From assembly GCF_000687935.1 (NCBI RefSeq), contig NZ_JHZZ01000001.1:3420001-3484000 (forward strand): 64,000 nt of DNA, given 5' to 3'. Below are positions 54,071 to 62,996 of the stretch, piece by piece. Origin of the DNA: Polaribacter sp. Hel_I_88 (GTDB lineage Bacteria; Bacteroidota; Bacteroidia; Flavobacteriales; Flavobacteriaceae). The notes beneath the pieces were generated by a model that did not search any database, was not told the origin of the DNA, and saw nothing but the letters and a program-made list of their open reading frames with translations. Position numbers and translations under genes: made by a program. Positions within the stretch are counted from its first letter, which is position 1; each line of letters opens with the position of its first letter.

Positions 54071-54353
54071 ATTTTAATTTTGGGCAAAGATAAAGACACT
54101 TTTAAAAGAAAACTTACTAAATGGTTTATAATTCTAATGAATGTTGACTTCTTTATGCTCAAATTTAAATTTTGAATTTAAAGACTATAATTTTTGCTGA
54201 TTAATTTTAAAAATTTAATTAAAAAATCAATTCAAATTACAAACTTTATTTTTTTCTATTCAAAAATATTTTATGAATTTATAATTATAAGTATTATTTT
54301 TAATAAACTAAATGGCACAGATTTTGAGCGATATTAAACTTACTATCCAACTT

Positions 54354-55985
54354 ATGAAACATAAAATATTATTCCTTTTTCTTTTTATTCCCTCTATATT
54401 TTTAGCACAATCAAACTTAGATTCCAATCTTAAAACCATTTCAGGTTTTGTTTCTTTCAAGAACAAAAAACTACCGAATGTAAATATTTTTGTAGAAAAT
54501 TCCACCAAATTTGCAGTCACAGATTCTATTGGTTTTTATGCTGTAAAAGCAAAAGTAGGCGATTTTTTAAACTTTAATTTTGTTGGATTAGAAGATGTAG
54601 AAATTCTGATAGAAGACGTTACAAGTACCCTAAATATTGAAATGAGAGAACAAAAAGGCATCTCTTTTTCACGTTCTTATGATGATTTAAAATTAGGTGG
54701 AACAACAATTGGAGATTATTTTGAAGGTCCTTTAAAAGTAGTTATCAATGGTAAAGAATTAAATCCTGATGAAACATCATTAACAAGAGCTATTGCAGAA
54801 AAAGTTCCAAGTTTATTAGTGAAAATAAATGATTTTGGAGAAGAAATTATATATCAAAGAGGAAAAGAATTGAATGGGCCACCTGTTTGGGTTTTCGATG
54901 AAGTTTTATACGATTTACCAATTCCTGTTTTTATAAATGAAGTAGAAAATATTTTGGTGATTAATACAGAAGCTAAATTAATTATTCAAGTGAATACCAC
55001 TATAAATTATAGAACTGTTTCAGGTATCGATTTTGATAGTTATTATTTTATTGAAGACGATTTTTATCAAAATGATGCCATTGCTTACAAGAGGTTAAAA
55101 GTGGGAGAACCTGAGTTTTTAAATAAATATAAAGGGAGATTTGATGACAAAGAAGCATTAAGTATTTACCAAGAAACATATAAAGAAGAACACAATTTTG
55201 CGAACTATCATTTAAGCATTTTTGAGCATTTTAAAAATGAAAAATATAACAAAAATACGTTGTTAAAAGTGCTGGCTGATTTTGAGGAATTTTCTAACAA
55301 TCCAGAAGATTTAAAAGCAATTGCTTATAAATATCAAGAATTAAATGAAAATGAAAAAGCGCTTGAAGTTTATAAAAAAATCCTGAAACTAAGGCCAGAT
55401 TATAGTCAATCTTACAGAGATGTTGCCAATGTTTTATTAGATTTAAAAGAGTACCCTCAAGCTTGGAAAGCCTATCAGTATTATTTACATAACGATTTTA
55501 ATATTGAAGACGATGATATTGGAGAAATCTTAATATCAGAAATAATTGCCACTGAAAATAATAGTGGAAATGAAAATTCTACTCAAGGAATTAAAGTTGA
55601 CAGTCCTACTAAAAATACAGAAAGTGACATAAGAGTTGTTTTTGAATGGAATACTTCTGAAGCTGAGTTTATTCTCGAATTTGTAAATCCAAATAAATTC
55701 CCTTTTAGTATTGAGAATTCAACACACGTTAATAATGATTTAATTATTGATCAAAAAGAAAAAGGATATACCTCTAAAGAAATTTTTATTGATGATTTAC
55801 AAAATGGAAATTGGTTGGTAAACTTAACGTATTTAGGAAACAAACACTACAAACCAACTGTTTTTAAAGTAACAACGTATTACAATTGGGGTAGAGAAAA
55901 TCAACGAAAAGATATACATGTTTTTGATTTAATGATAACAGATAAAAAAATAGAATTGTTAAAATTGAATAAAAGATCATTTTAA
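54354..55985 (+). CDS. Exported protein with carboxypeptidase-regulatory, plug-like and TPR parts
   Basis: 543 residues from ATG at 54354, where a signal peptide (KHKILFLFLFIPSIFLAQ) begins. Residues 25-95 are a CarboxypepD_reg domain (TISGFVSFKNKKLPNVNIFV, FAVTDSIGFYAVKAKVGDFL). About 105-215 resembles a TonB plug (AIAEKVPSLLVKINDFGEEI). Residues 320-400 are TPR-like helices (ENEKALEVYKKILKLRPDYS), then a beta-rich end. There is no beta barrel, so it is not a transporter. Probably a periplasmic scaffold; role unknown. Confidence 0.8.
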   Translation: MKHKILFLFLFIPSIFLAQSNLDSNLKTISGFVSFKNKKLPNVNIFVENSTKFAVTDSIGFYAVKAKVGDFLNFNFVGLEDVEILIEDVTSTLNIEMREQKGISFSRSYDDLKLGGTTIGDYFEGPLKVVINGKELNPDETSLTRAIAEKVPSLLVKINDFGEEIIYQRGKELNGPPVWVFDEVLYDLPIPVFINEVENILVINTEAKLIIQVNTTINYRTVSGIDFDSYYFIEDDFYQNDAIAYKRLKVGEPEFLNKYKGRFDDKEALSIYQETYKEEHNFANYHLSIFEHFKNEKYNKNTLLKVLADFEEFSNNPEDLKAIAYKYQELNENEKALEVYKKILKLRPDYSQSYRDVANVLLDLKEYPQAWKAYQYYLHNDFNIEDDDIGEILISEIIATENNSGNENSTQGIKVDSPTKNTESDIRVVFEWNTSEAEFILEFVNPNKFPFSIENSTHVNNDLIIDQKEKGYTSKEIFIDDLQNGNWLVNLTYLGNKHYKPTVFKVTTYYNWGRENQRKDIHVFDLMITDKKIELLKLNKRSF

Positions 55986-55986
55986 A

Positions 55987-56430
55987 TTATTGTCTATCAA
56001 CTTTAAAACAAATTCCTTCTACATAAATTTTGTTTTCTGTAAATTCTACTTTATCAATTGAATTTATGGAATAAAACAATTTACCAACTAAAGATGTTCC
56101 TATAATTGCGTGGAGTATTTCATATTGATGATAGATTATTAAGTTAGCCAATAAAGATAAATTGCTACTGAAAAGTTGTTTTAGAGTTGGTCTTCCAGCA
56201 TTTTTATAGGCTATTAATACTTCTAAATCTAAGCAATCATCTTCTATTATTTCGTCTTTACGAAAAGAAGAAAACTGGTTCGAAAATTTTGTGATAAAAG
56301 TCTCGATGGTAATTTCTAAAGAATATTTTAATTGCTCCTCACCTGCCCACCTTTGCATTTGTCCATAATTAAATTCTGGAACTGTAAATAAAGAAGTATC
56401 CGTTTTTTTATTCTTTAAGCTTATTTTCAT
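55987..56430 (-). CDS. Hypothetical cytosolic protein
   Basis: 147 residues, no signal peptide or membrane helix. Starts with a basic KISLKNKK, then a Trp-containing QRWAGEEQLKYSLEITIETF and mostly alpha structure. I do not recognise the family. It ends one base after the plus-strand TPR gene and begins after the hairpins that follow priA; a full-length frame with typical composition supports a real gene. Confidence 0.7.
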   Translation of the reverse strand: MKISLKNKKTDTSLFTVPEFNYGQMQRWAGEEQLKYSLEITIETFITKFSNQFSSFRKDEIIEDDCLDLEVLIAYKNAGRPTLKQLFSSNLSLLANLIIYHQYEILHAIIGTSLVGKLFYSINSIDKVEFTENKIYVEGICFKVDRQ

Positions 56431-56689
56431 TTTATAAATGTATTCAATATTTTATGAAGTAGATACATTTGAATATGGGGATTGTTTTAAAGTTTATAAG
56501 AAAATGTTTTTTTAAGGTTTATTTTTAAAAAAATCATCATGAATAAAATATGAAAACTTCGTAAACTATAAATTACTGGAAAGCACTAAAAGATTCCGAT
56601 AAAATCCTGTATTTGTTCATTTTACCAATTTTTATTCGTCTTTAAAACTTCTTAAAATTGTGTTTTACTAAAATTTATCGTTCTAAAAG

Positions 56690-56760
56690 ATCCCGATAAA
56701 AATCGGGATTAGTTCAACTTGCAAATTTTAATATGTTGCTTCGCAACTTATTAAAATTTG
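56690..56760 (-). terminator. Double hairpin downstream of priA
   Basis: CAAATTTTAATA / TATTAAAATTTG (56722-56733, 56749-56760) encloses GTTGC-TTC-GCAAC; a second perfect hairpin ATCCCGAT-AAAA-ATCGGGAT lies at 56690-56709 and is followed on the minus strand by CTTTT. Together they probably terminate priA. 56431-56689 holds a degenerate GATTCCGATAAAATCC copy and nothing else. Confidence 0.65.
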
Positions 56761-56767
56761 AGTTTCA

Positions 56768-59209
56768 CTAATAATTATCAACATCAATAATAAACCTGAT
56801 AGGTCTAAAATCTTTTACAGCTTCAAATGTATTTCTGATTTTAGTTACTTGATTTTTGGTGTTTGCTAAACTTTGTTTTGGTGGAATTTTAATGACAATA
56901 TTTTTTATATATTGATTTCGAATTCTAGAAACTGCAGGAGCTGTTGGACCTAAAACATGTTCTCCAAAAGAATTATACAACGCTTTAAATAACCAATTTA
57001 CTCCTGTATCAACTTTATTAAAATCTCTATGTTTTAAGGTGATTTTTATGGTTCTAAAATAAGGTGGATATTTGTATTGCCAGCGTTCTTGCAGCTGCTC
57101 TTTATACATTTCTGCATAATTTGTAGTCGAAACCTGTTGCAAAATTTTATGATAAGGATTGTAGGTTTGAATTGCCACATTTCCTTGTTTTTTACTTCTT
57201 CCTGCTCTTCCAGAAACTTGCACCATCATTTGGTAGGCTCTTTCATGAGCTCTAAAATCAGGAAAATTTAACATGGTATCCGCATTTAAAATCCCCACTA
57301 AAGAAACATTTTCAAAATCTAATCCTTTAGAGAGCATTTGTGTACCTACCAAAATATCGATTTCTCTGGCTTCAAAAGCACCAATTATTTTTTGATAACC
57401 AAATTTACCACGAGTCGTGTCTAAATCCATTCTACCAATTTTAAAATCGGGAAATAATGCTTTTAATTCTAATTCAATTTGCTCCGTTCCAAAACCTTTG
57501 GTATCTAAAGTATTGCTACCACAAGCTGCACAACTGTTTGGCATTGCACGTAGATAATTACAATAATGGCAACGTAATTCGTTTTTAAATTTATGATAGG
57601 TTAAAGAAACATCACAATTTGGGCATTGAGGAGCAACTCCACAAGTTTTACACTCAACCACAGGCGAATATCCTCGTCTGTTTTGAAACAGAATTATTTG
57701 CTCTTTTTCATCTAAAGCTTCTTGAATTAATTTAAGCATTCTATCAGAAAAATGACCTTTCATTTCCTTTTTTCTGTGCTTTTCTTTTACATCAATCAAC
57801 TCAATTTTTGGAAGTTGCACATTTCCAAAACGCCTATTTAACTCCACAAAACCATATTTGTTTTGTTGTGCATTAAAATAACTTTCTAAAGAAGGAGTTG
57901 CAGAACCTAATAGAATTTTTGCGTTGTGTAATTTTGATAAAACAATGGCGGAATCTCGTGCATTATATCTTGGAGAGGGCTCAAACTGTTTGTAAGAAGT
58001 TTCATGTTCCTCATCAACAACAATTAAACCTAAATTATTAAATGGTAAAAATATAGACGATCTTGCTCCTAAAATTATCTGTGCTTTGCTCTTGTTTTCT
58101 AAAACATTGTTCCAAACTTCTACTCTTTCGTTCATAGAATATTTAGAGTGAAATACCGAAATTTGATCACCAAAATAAACTTGCAAACGTGTTATTATTT
58201 GCGTTGTTAAGGCAATTTCTGGCAATAAAAAAAGCACTTGTTTTCCAGCATCTAAAACCTCTTGAATTAACTTTGTATACACTTCAGTTTTACCAGAACT
58301 TGTAATTCCATGCAAAAGTGTTACATCATTTTTAGCAAACGTTTCTTTGATTTCTGTTAAAGCAGTTTGCTGAAATTCGTTGAGTTGTTTTAAATCGTTT
58401 GTATCGCCTTTAAAGTTTATTCGATCTGTTTGAATTTCATAAAACTCAAAGATATTTTTATCAACCAAAGATTTTAAAATTGATGAAGAAACATTTGCTT
58501 TCGTTGCTAATTCTTTAGCTTTTATTGGTTTTTTTGTGGTTGATAATTGAAAAAAAGTTAATACTGCATCTCGTTGTTTCTTTGCTCTAGAAAGTTCTTC
58601 TAACAGCGCATTTAAAGAATCATCTGAAGCATAAGAAGCATGCAAACGAACGTATTTTACTAATTTTGGTTTGTACTGTTCGTAAATTTGCTCTTTAATA
58701 TAAATAGCAGATTTTTTTATCAACTCATTGACTGTTGGCATTACTTTTTTCTTACCAAGAATATCTACAACTTGATGAATTGTTAATTGAGATTGATGTT
58801 GCAACGCTTCAAAAATCAAAAATTCGTCGTCTTCTAAAATATCTTCGTTACTAAAAGCTTCGTTTTTATAAACAATTGTTTCGCTTTCCAATAAAAAAGC
58901 AGAGGGTAAAGAGGCTCTAAAAACATCACCCAAAGAACACATATAATAGGTAGAAATCCACTGCCAATGTTTTAATTGAATAGGATTTACCAGTGGCTGT
59001 TCATCTAAAATTTGATGAATTTCTTTGGCTTCGTATAAAGTTGGTGCGTTTTCATGTATTTTAAAAACCAGCCCTGTAAACATTTTAGTTTTACCAAAGG
59101 AAACTGCAACACGCATGCCTTCTTTTAGAAAGTTTGCTTCTTCATTGGTAACAGAATACGTAAAAGTTTTCTGAATAGGTATGGGTAATATGACGTCTAT
59201 ATAATGCAA
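56768..59209 (-). CDS. priA: Primosomal protein N', replication restart helicase
   Basis: 813 residues, full length. N-terminal 3'-end-binding domain, winged helix, then SF2 helicase: Walker A GITSSGKT near 298, DEEH in VVDEEHETSYKQF near 395, and GRAGRSKKQGNVAIQTYNP near 660. The zinc cluster CKTCGVAPQCPNCDVS and CHYCN...CAACG near 515-555 is complete. PriA recognises stalled forks and reloads DnaB. No unusual residues seen. Confidence 0.97.
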   Translation of the reverse strand: MHYIDVILPIPIQKTFTYSVTNEEANFLKEGMRVAVSFGKTKMFTGLVFKIHENAPTLYEAKEIHQILDEQPLVNPIQLKHWQWISTYYMCSLGDVFRASLPSAFLLESETIVYKNEAFSNEDILEDDEFLIFEALQHQSQLTIHQVVDILGKKKVMPTVNELIKKSAIYIKEQIYEQYKPKLVKYVRLHASYASDDSLNALLEELSRAKKQRDAVLTFFQLSTTKKPIKAKELATKANVSSSILKSLVDKNIFEFYEIQTDRINFKGDTNDLKQLNEFQQTALTEIKETFAKNDVTLLHGITSSGKTEVYTKLIQEVLDAGKQVLFLLPEIALTTQIITRLQVYFGDQISVFHSKYSMNERVEVWNNVLENKSKAQIILGARSSIFLPFNNLGLIVVDEEHETSYKQFEPSPRYNARDSAIVLSKLHNAKILLGSATPSLESYFNAQQNKYGFVELNRRFGNVQLPKIELIDVKEKHRKKEMKGHFSDRMLKLIQEALDEKEQIILFQNRRGYSPVVECKTCGVAPQCPNCDVSLTYHKFKNELRCHYCNYLRAMPNSCAACGSNTLDTKGFGTEQIELELKALFPDFKIGRMDLDTTRGKFGYQKIIGAFEAREIDILVGTQMLSKGLDFENVSLVGILNADTMLNFPDFRAHERAYQMMVQVSGRAGRSKKQGNVAIQTYNPYHKILQQVSTTNYAEMYKEQLQERWQYKYPPYFRTIKITLKHRDFNKVDTGVNWLFKALYNSFGEHVLGPTAPAVSRIRNQYIKNIVIKIPPKQSLANTKNQVTKIRNTFEAVKDFRPIRFIIDVDNY

Positions 59210-59334
59210 AAACTAAATATAATTAAGTATCAAATTTAATATTTTAAATGATGTGTTTATCATTAAAAATAGTTTAATTATAGAATGCTTATAACAAAGC
59301 AATTACAACTTTTTTTTTGTTAAATAATTATTAA

Positions 59335-59368
59335 TTTGAAATAAATCGAAAAAAAAACAGTAATTTTG
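59335..59368 (+). promoter_or_regulatory. Promoter of the alpha/beta-hydrolase-like pair
   Basis: TTTG at 59335-59338 and TAATTTTG at 59361-59368, both exact matches to the Bacteroidota -33 and -7 boxes with 26 bp between starts. The ATG is 27 bp after the -7 box. Confidence 0.65.
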
Positions 59369-59395
59369 AGTATATAAATTTAATTCCCCCAAGAA

Positions 59396-60301
59396 ATGAC
59401 TTCAACAGAATGGAAAAGTTATGGCAAACTTATAAAAGTTAAAAACAATAACTTATTTGTCATAGATACTGGAGATATATTCTCTAATAAAGAAACTCTA
59501 GTAATTATTAACGGATTCCCAACTACGTCTTATGATTATCACAAAATAATTCCTTTTTTAAGCGATTATTATAGAGTGATAATTCACGATCATTTTGGCT
59601 TTGGCTTTTCAGATTTACCTGATACTTTTTGTTATTCTTTAATAGACCAAGCAAATGTTTGTATAGAATTATGGAAAACATTAAAACTAAAAAGATTTAC
59701 CATATTATCTGACGGTTTTGGAACTAATATTGCTAAAGAAATTTTATACAGAAAAAATTCTCATTTAATTCCTTTTGACATTCAGAAACTCCTTGTTTGT
59801 AATAGTTCAAACTATGAAAAGTATATGGATATTAATACCATCTCTGCTCTTATTAAAAATAATAAATTAATAAAGTATAAAGAGATTATTATGAATTATA
59901 AAGAGCAACTTTTTTATGAAGGCTCTAATGATTATGATAAATATAAAGATAAATCTAAAATTAAGGAGATTTGGACAAGGTTTAATAGCAAACAAGGTCA
60001 AAAAGATATCTTAGTGCTTTGTTCTTATAACGAAGAAAGTTTTTTATACTGTCATAGATGGTTGCATGCTATTAAAGAAACAAAAATTCCAGTTAAAATA
60101 TTTTGGCGAAAAGATAATCTTGAAAATCTAAAAAATATTTTATTGTACGTGGCATCTAATACACATAATAATGTTGAAATTGTTGAAAACTCAAAATGTT
60201 ATGTATTAGAAACCAATGCTATGCAATGGATAACGATGGTTCTTAAAGAAATGGACAAAAATGTTTACAACCATTTAAAAACCCTCCAAACAATCTATTA
60301 A
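59396..60301 (+). CDS. Alpha/beta-hydrolase-fold protein lacking the nucleophile
   Basis: 301 residues. VIINGFPTTSYDYHKIIPFL near 41 (oxyanion-hole region) and VIIHDHFGFGFSDLP near 65 place it with the haloalkane-dehalogenase/MEST group. The nucleophile elbow HDYG of that group reads SDGFGTN near 109, giving Gly where Asp or Ser should be, and the C-terminal His motif is absent. It is therefore probably not a hydrolase. Five bases separate it from a paralogue, with one promoter for both. Confidence 0.85.
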   Translation: MTSTEWKSYGKLIKVKNNNLFVIDTGDIFSNKETLVIINGFPTTSYDYHKIIPFLSDYYRVIIHDHFGFGFSDLPDTFCYSLIDQANVCIELWKTLKLKRFTILSDGFGTNIAKEILYRKNSHLIPFDIQKLLVCNSSNYEKYMDINTISALIKNNKLIKYKEIIMNYKEQLFYEGSNDYDKYKDKSKIKEIWTRFNSKQGQKDILVLCSYNEESFLYCHRWLHAIKETKIPVKIFWRKDNLENLKNILLYVASNTHNNVEIVENSKCYVLETNAMQWITMVLKEMDKNVYNHLKTLQTIY

Positions 60302-60306
60302 TACAA

Positions 60307-61170
60307 ATGAATTTTTTAAATTGGAGTAGTTTACATCAAAAGAAAACAGTTTTAGGGCTACAAATATCGTATATAGATACAGGAGAATTTGAAAAAGAAA
60401 CCATATTAATAATTTCTGGTTATGGATCTAGTTCTTATGATTATCATAAAATAATTAACGATTTAAAAGAAAACTATAGAGTAATTATACCAGATTTAGT
60501 TGGTTTTGGCTTATCGTCAAAACCAACTAAATTTTATTTTTCTATGGTAAATCAAGCAGAAGTTTTAATAAATCTTTTGGCTGCTTTAAAGGTCGATAAG
60601 TTATCTATAGTTACACAAGGTTTTGGTTCTAGTATCATGTGCGAAGTATTAAACATCATAGAAACCAATTCAATTAATATTCATATAAAAAATATTTTTT
60701 TACTTAATGTAAGTTTATATTTAGAAGCTAATCTTAACATCGAAAAACAAGAAGAATTTGCGAAATTAGTTTCGTCGATATTTTTAAAAATGTCTAGCTC
60801 TTATGGGCTGTATAAAAAATATATTTTACAACATTTTTACGATCCAACTGCAGTTAGTGAAGCCACTTTAGTAACTTCTTGGGAATTATTAAAACATAAT
60901 GATGGCTTAAAAACGTTTAATTTTGCAAGTTATTGGTCTTCAGAAATTCAAAATTCATCTTTAAGATGGTTAAGAGTTCTAAAGAATTTAGACGCTAATG
61001 TATATTTTATACTAGGAGATTTTGATCCATACAGTCAATATTCAGAATTAGAAAACACACAAAAAATACTTAAAACTAAGGATACCTATATGATTCATGA
61101 TTGTGGTTATTTTGTAAGTTTAGAAAAACCTAAAGAACTTGTAGAAACTATCAAAAAAATTATGATGTAA
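60307..61170 (+). CDS. Alpha/beta-hydrolase-fold protein lacking nucleophile and catalytic His
   Basis: 287 residues, paralogue of the preceding gene (SGYGSSSYDYHKIINDL near 38, IPDLVGFGLSSKP near 63). The elbow reads TQGFGSSI near 104 (Gly for the nucleophile); the acid loop GDFDPYSQY near 238 remains, but the last motif is DCGYFVSLEKPKE where DCGHF is expected. Substrate binding may persist without chemistry. Second gene of the pair, closed by a terminator. Confidence 0.87.
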   Translation: MNFLNWSSLHQKKTVLGLQISYIDTGEFEKETILIISGYGSSSYDYHKIINDLKENYRVIIPDLVGFGLSSKPTKFYFSMVNQAEVLINLLAALKVDKLSIVTQGFGSSIMCEVLNIIETNSINIHIKNIFLLNVSLYLEANLNIEKQEEFAKLVSSIFLKMSSSYGLYKKYILQHFYDPTAVSEATLVTSWELLKHNDGLKTFNFASYWSSEIQNSSLRWLRVLKNLDANVYFILGDFDPYSQYSELENTQKILKTKDTYMIHDCGYFVSLEKPKELVETIKKIMM

Positions 61171-61210
61171 CTTATATTTATTGCCTTATAAGATGTTTCT
61201 TTAAAACTAT

Positions 61211-61247
61211 AATTCCCATGATTTTTAACTAAAATTATGGGAATTTT
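61211..61247 (+). terminator. Terminator after the hydrolase-like pair
   Basis: AATTCCCATGATTTTTA / TAAAATTATGGGAATT with one mismatch, followed by a T run; 41 bp after the stop. 61248-61499 is A/T-rich with no gene seen. Confidence 0.8.
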
Positions 61248-61499
61248 TAATTATTATTCTTCTGAATTTTAAATTGAATTAATTATTATTTTTTTAAAAG
61301 CAATTGTTAAAAAAACTTATCTTGTTAACCAAATAAACCAAACTTAAATTGATATTTTTAAGCTTTAAAATTGAATTATAGTTGATAGTTTGGATAAATT
61401 TATTACAAGGCAAAATATGAATGTCATAGATAATTTAATTTATTGATTTTCAAAAATTCAATAAAAAACCATTGAGAAATTAATTAAGAACTATAGAAT

Positions 61500-62129
61500 T
61501 TGATACGCTACAAAAAAATTAGAGGTCATAAAAGAATTTGGAAAGATATAGATCTTTGGGTTGCTCAAAACAAAGTATTAGATATTGATTATTTAAAAAA
61601 TAAACAAAGAGATTATATAAAAGTTTGGATTCCACCATTTGGTAATATTGCTGTTTTAAATACTGAATTTACCCCACCAAAAGGAAAAACTAGAAACAAA
61701 ATTATAAACGGAATTTTTGAAATTTACAAGCATTGGAAAATGCAATTAGACGAATTAGGAGAACTTTATTACCTTAAAATTTGGTACTTCCCAAAAGATG
61801 TGTCTAAATGCCAAGTAGTCTGTGCCATTGGCGATTTTACTACATTTTATGAGGTAACATTTTTTAAACCCAAAAAAGAAAAACCTTTTCCTGAAAATAG
61901 TAGAAATTTAAATTGGAGTTATCGAATTCAAGAACATCATATTACCAAAGATGATATACAAGAACCAGATGATTTTTATTCTGAAAAAGATTATTTAGAT
62001 CATAAAAAATGGATTGACAAAAAGATGAAAGATTCAAAAACCAGAATTTCGGAACATAAAGATGCCTCAGGAACAACCACAACCTACTACTCTATCAAAG
62101 AATATGATGTCTGGTTAGGTGGAAATTAA
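61500..62129 (+). CDS. Hypothetical protein with a Lys/Asp-rich end
   Basis: 209 residues from a TTG start (no ATG upstream in frame near enough). No signal peptide or membrane helix. KVWIPPFGNIAVLNTEFTPP near 41 and YLKIWYFPKDVSKCQVVCAI near 91 look like beta strands; the tail from about 160 is charged and helical. I do not recognise the family. Separated from the hydrolase-like pair by a terminator, so expressed independently. Confidence 0.7.
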   Translation: MIRYKKIRGHKRIWKDIDLWVAQNKVLDIDYLKNKQRDYIKVWIPPFGNIAVLNTEFTPPKGKTRNKIINGIFEIYKHWKMQLDELGELYYLKIWYFPKDVSKCQVVCAIGDFTTFYEVTFFKPKKEKPFPENSRNLNWSYRIQEHHITKDDIQEPDDFYSEKDYLDHKKWIDKKMKDSKTRISEHKDASGTTTTYYSIKEYDVWLGGN

Positions 62130-62277
62130 TTTGAAAATTTTAAATCTTAAAAATATATGATAAATAGAAAAAATGAGATTTAAATAAAACTACAAACAAG
62201 AAGTTTGTTGTTTTGAAATATTATAATTCAATAAGATTAATAAAGATTTTAGCGCTACTAATAATTTTAGTTTTAAA

Positions 62278-62619
62278 ATGAATTCACTAAAAAGAGTATT
62301 AAATTGCTTACGATTCAACAAAAAAAGGAATAAAATTGTAAAAAACGATGTTTTTGAGATTCCTTTTAATGAATGCAGTACAACTGCTATTCAAATTCCT
62401 GACATACAAAATAAAACCTTTACTATTTCTAAATGGTTTGTAAAAGTTGGCGATTATATTGATAAAAATCAACTTATTTGTGAACTTGAAAGCAACTCGA
62501 TTACTTTAGAGTTTGAAAGTTTACATGCTGGAAAATTGGTCTTTATAACACAATCAAAAGAAAAATTAAAAGCTGGAGATTTAATTTGTAAGATTGAGAA
62601 AATGACAAAAATTAAATAA
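62278..62619 (+). CDS. Biotinyl/lipoyl-like domain without attachment Lys
   Basis: 113 residues. After a basic N terminus, residues 45-108 follow a lipoyl/biotinyl hammerhead: FTISKWFVKVGDYIDKNQLI, ELESNSITLEFES, GKLVFI, LKAGDLICKIE. In E2 lipoyl domains the turn is ETDKA; here it is ESNSI, with no Lys at the modification site. It is a stand-alone domain with no enzyme next to it. Either a structural adaptor or a decayed carrier. Terminator follows. Confidence 0.82.
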   Translation: MNSLKRVLNCLRFNKKRNKIVKNDVFEIPFNECSTTAIQIPDIQNKTFTISKWFVKVGDYIDKNQLICELESNSITLEFESLHAGKLVFITQSKEKLKAGDLICKIEKMTKIK

Positions 62620-62663
62620 TATTTTTTTAATTTAACTTATAATTTATCCTTTTAAAAACAGAG

Positions 62664-62700
62664 AAATAGGAATTAAAAATTTGTAATTCCTATTTTATAT
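62664..62700 (+). terminator. Terminator after the lipoyl-like gene
   Basis: AAATAGGAATTA / TAATTCCTATTT perfect 12-bp stem (62664-62675, 62684-62695), 8-nt loop, then TTATAT. The remaining 62701-62996 shows no gene. Confidence 0.75.
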
Positions 62701-62996
62701 TTAGATTATCTATAATAAAAGTTATTATATTTTATGCTGTAAACAATTAGGAAAAAGAAATATTTATCAATTATATTTTATCAATCTTCCAAGCTTCTTT
62801 GTTTAGTCAAACCATAAAACAAAAGGATTCTCTAATCAATAAAATGTGTCTTGATTTAAAATATAACAAAATAGACTATTTAATTAAATACTTATAAAAA
62901 AACTTAATTCTACATTACTTTGAAATAGTAAGTTTTTAAAAAGAGTACTCCATCCTCATCAATTACCTTAACTTTGCAGACTAATTGCAGAACACG

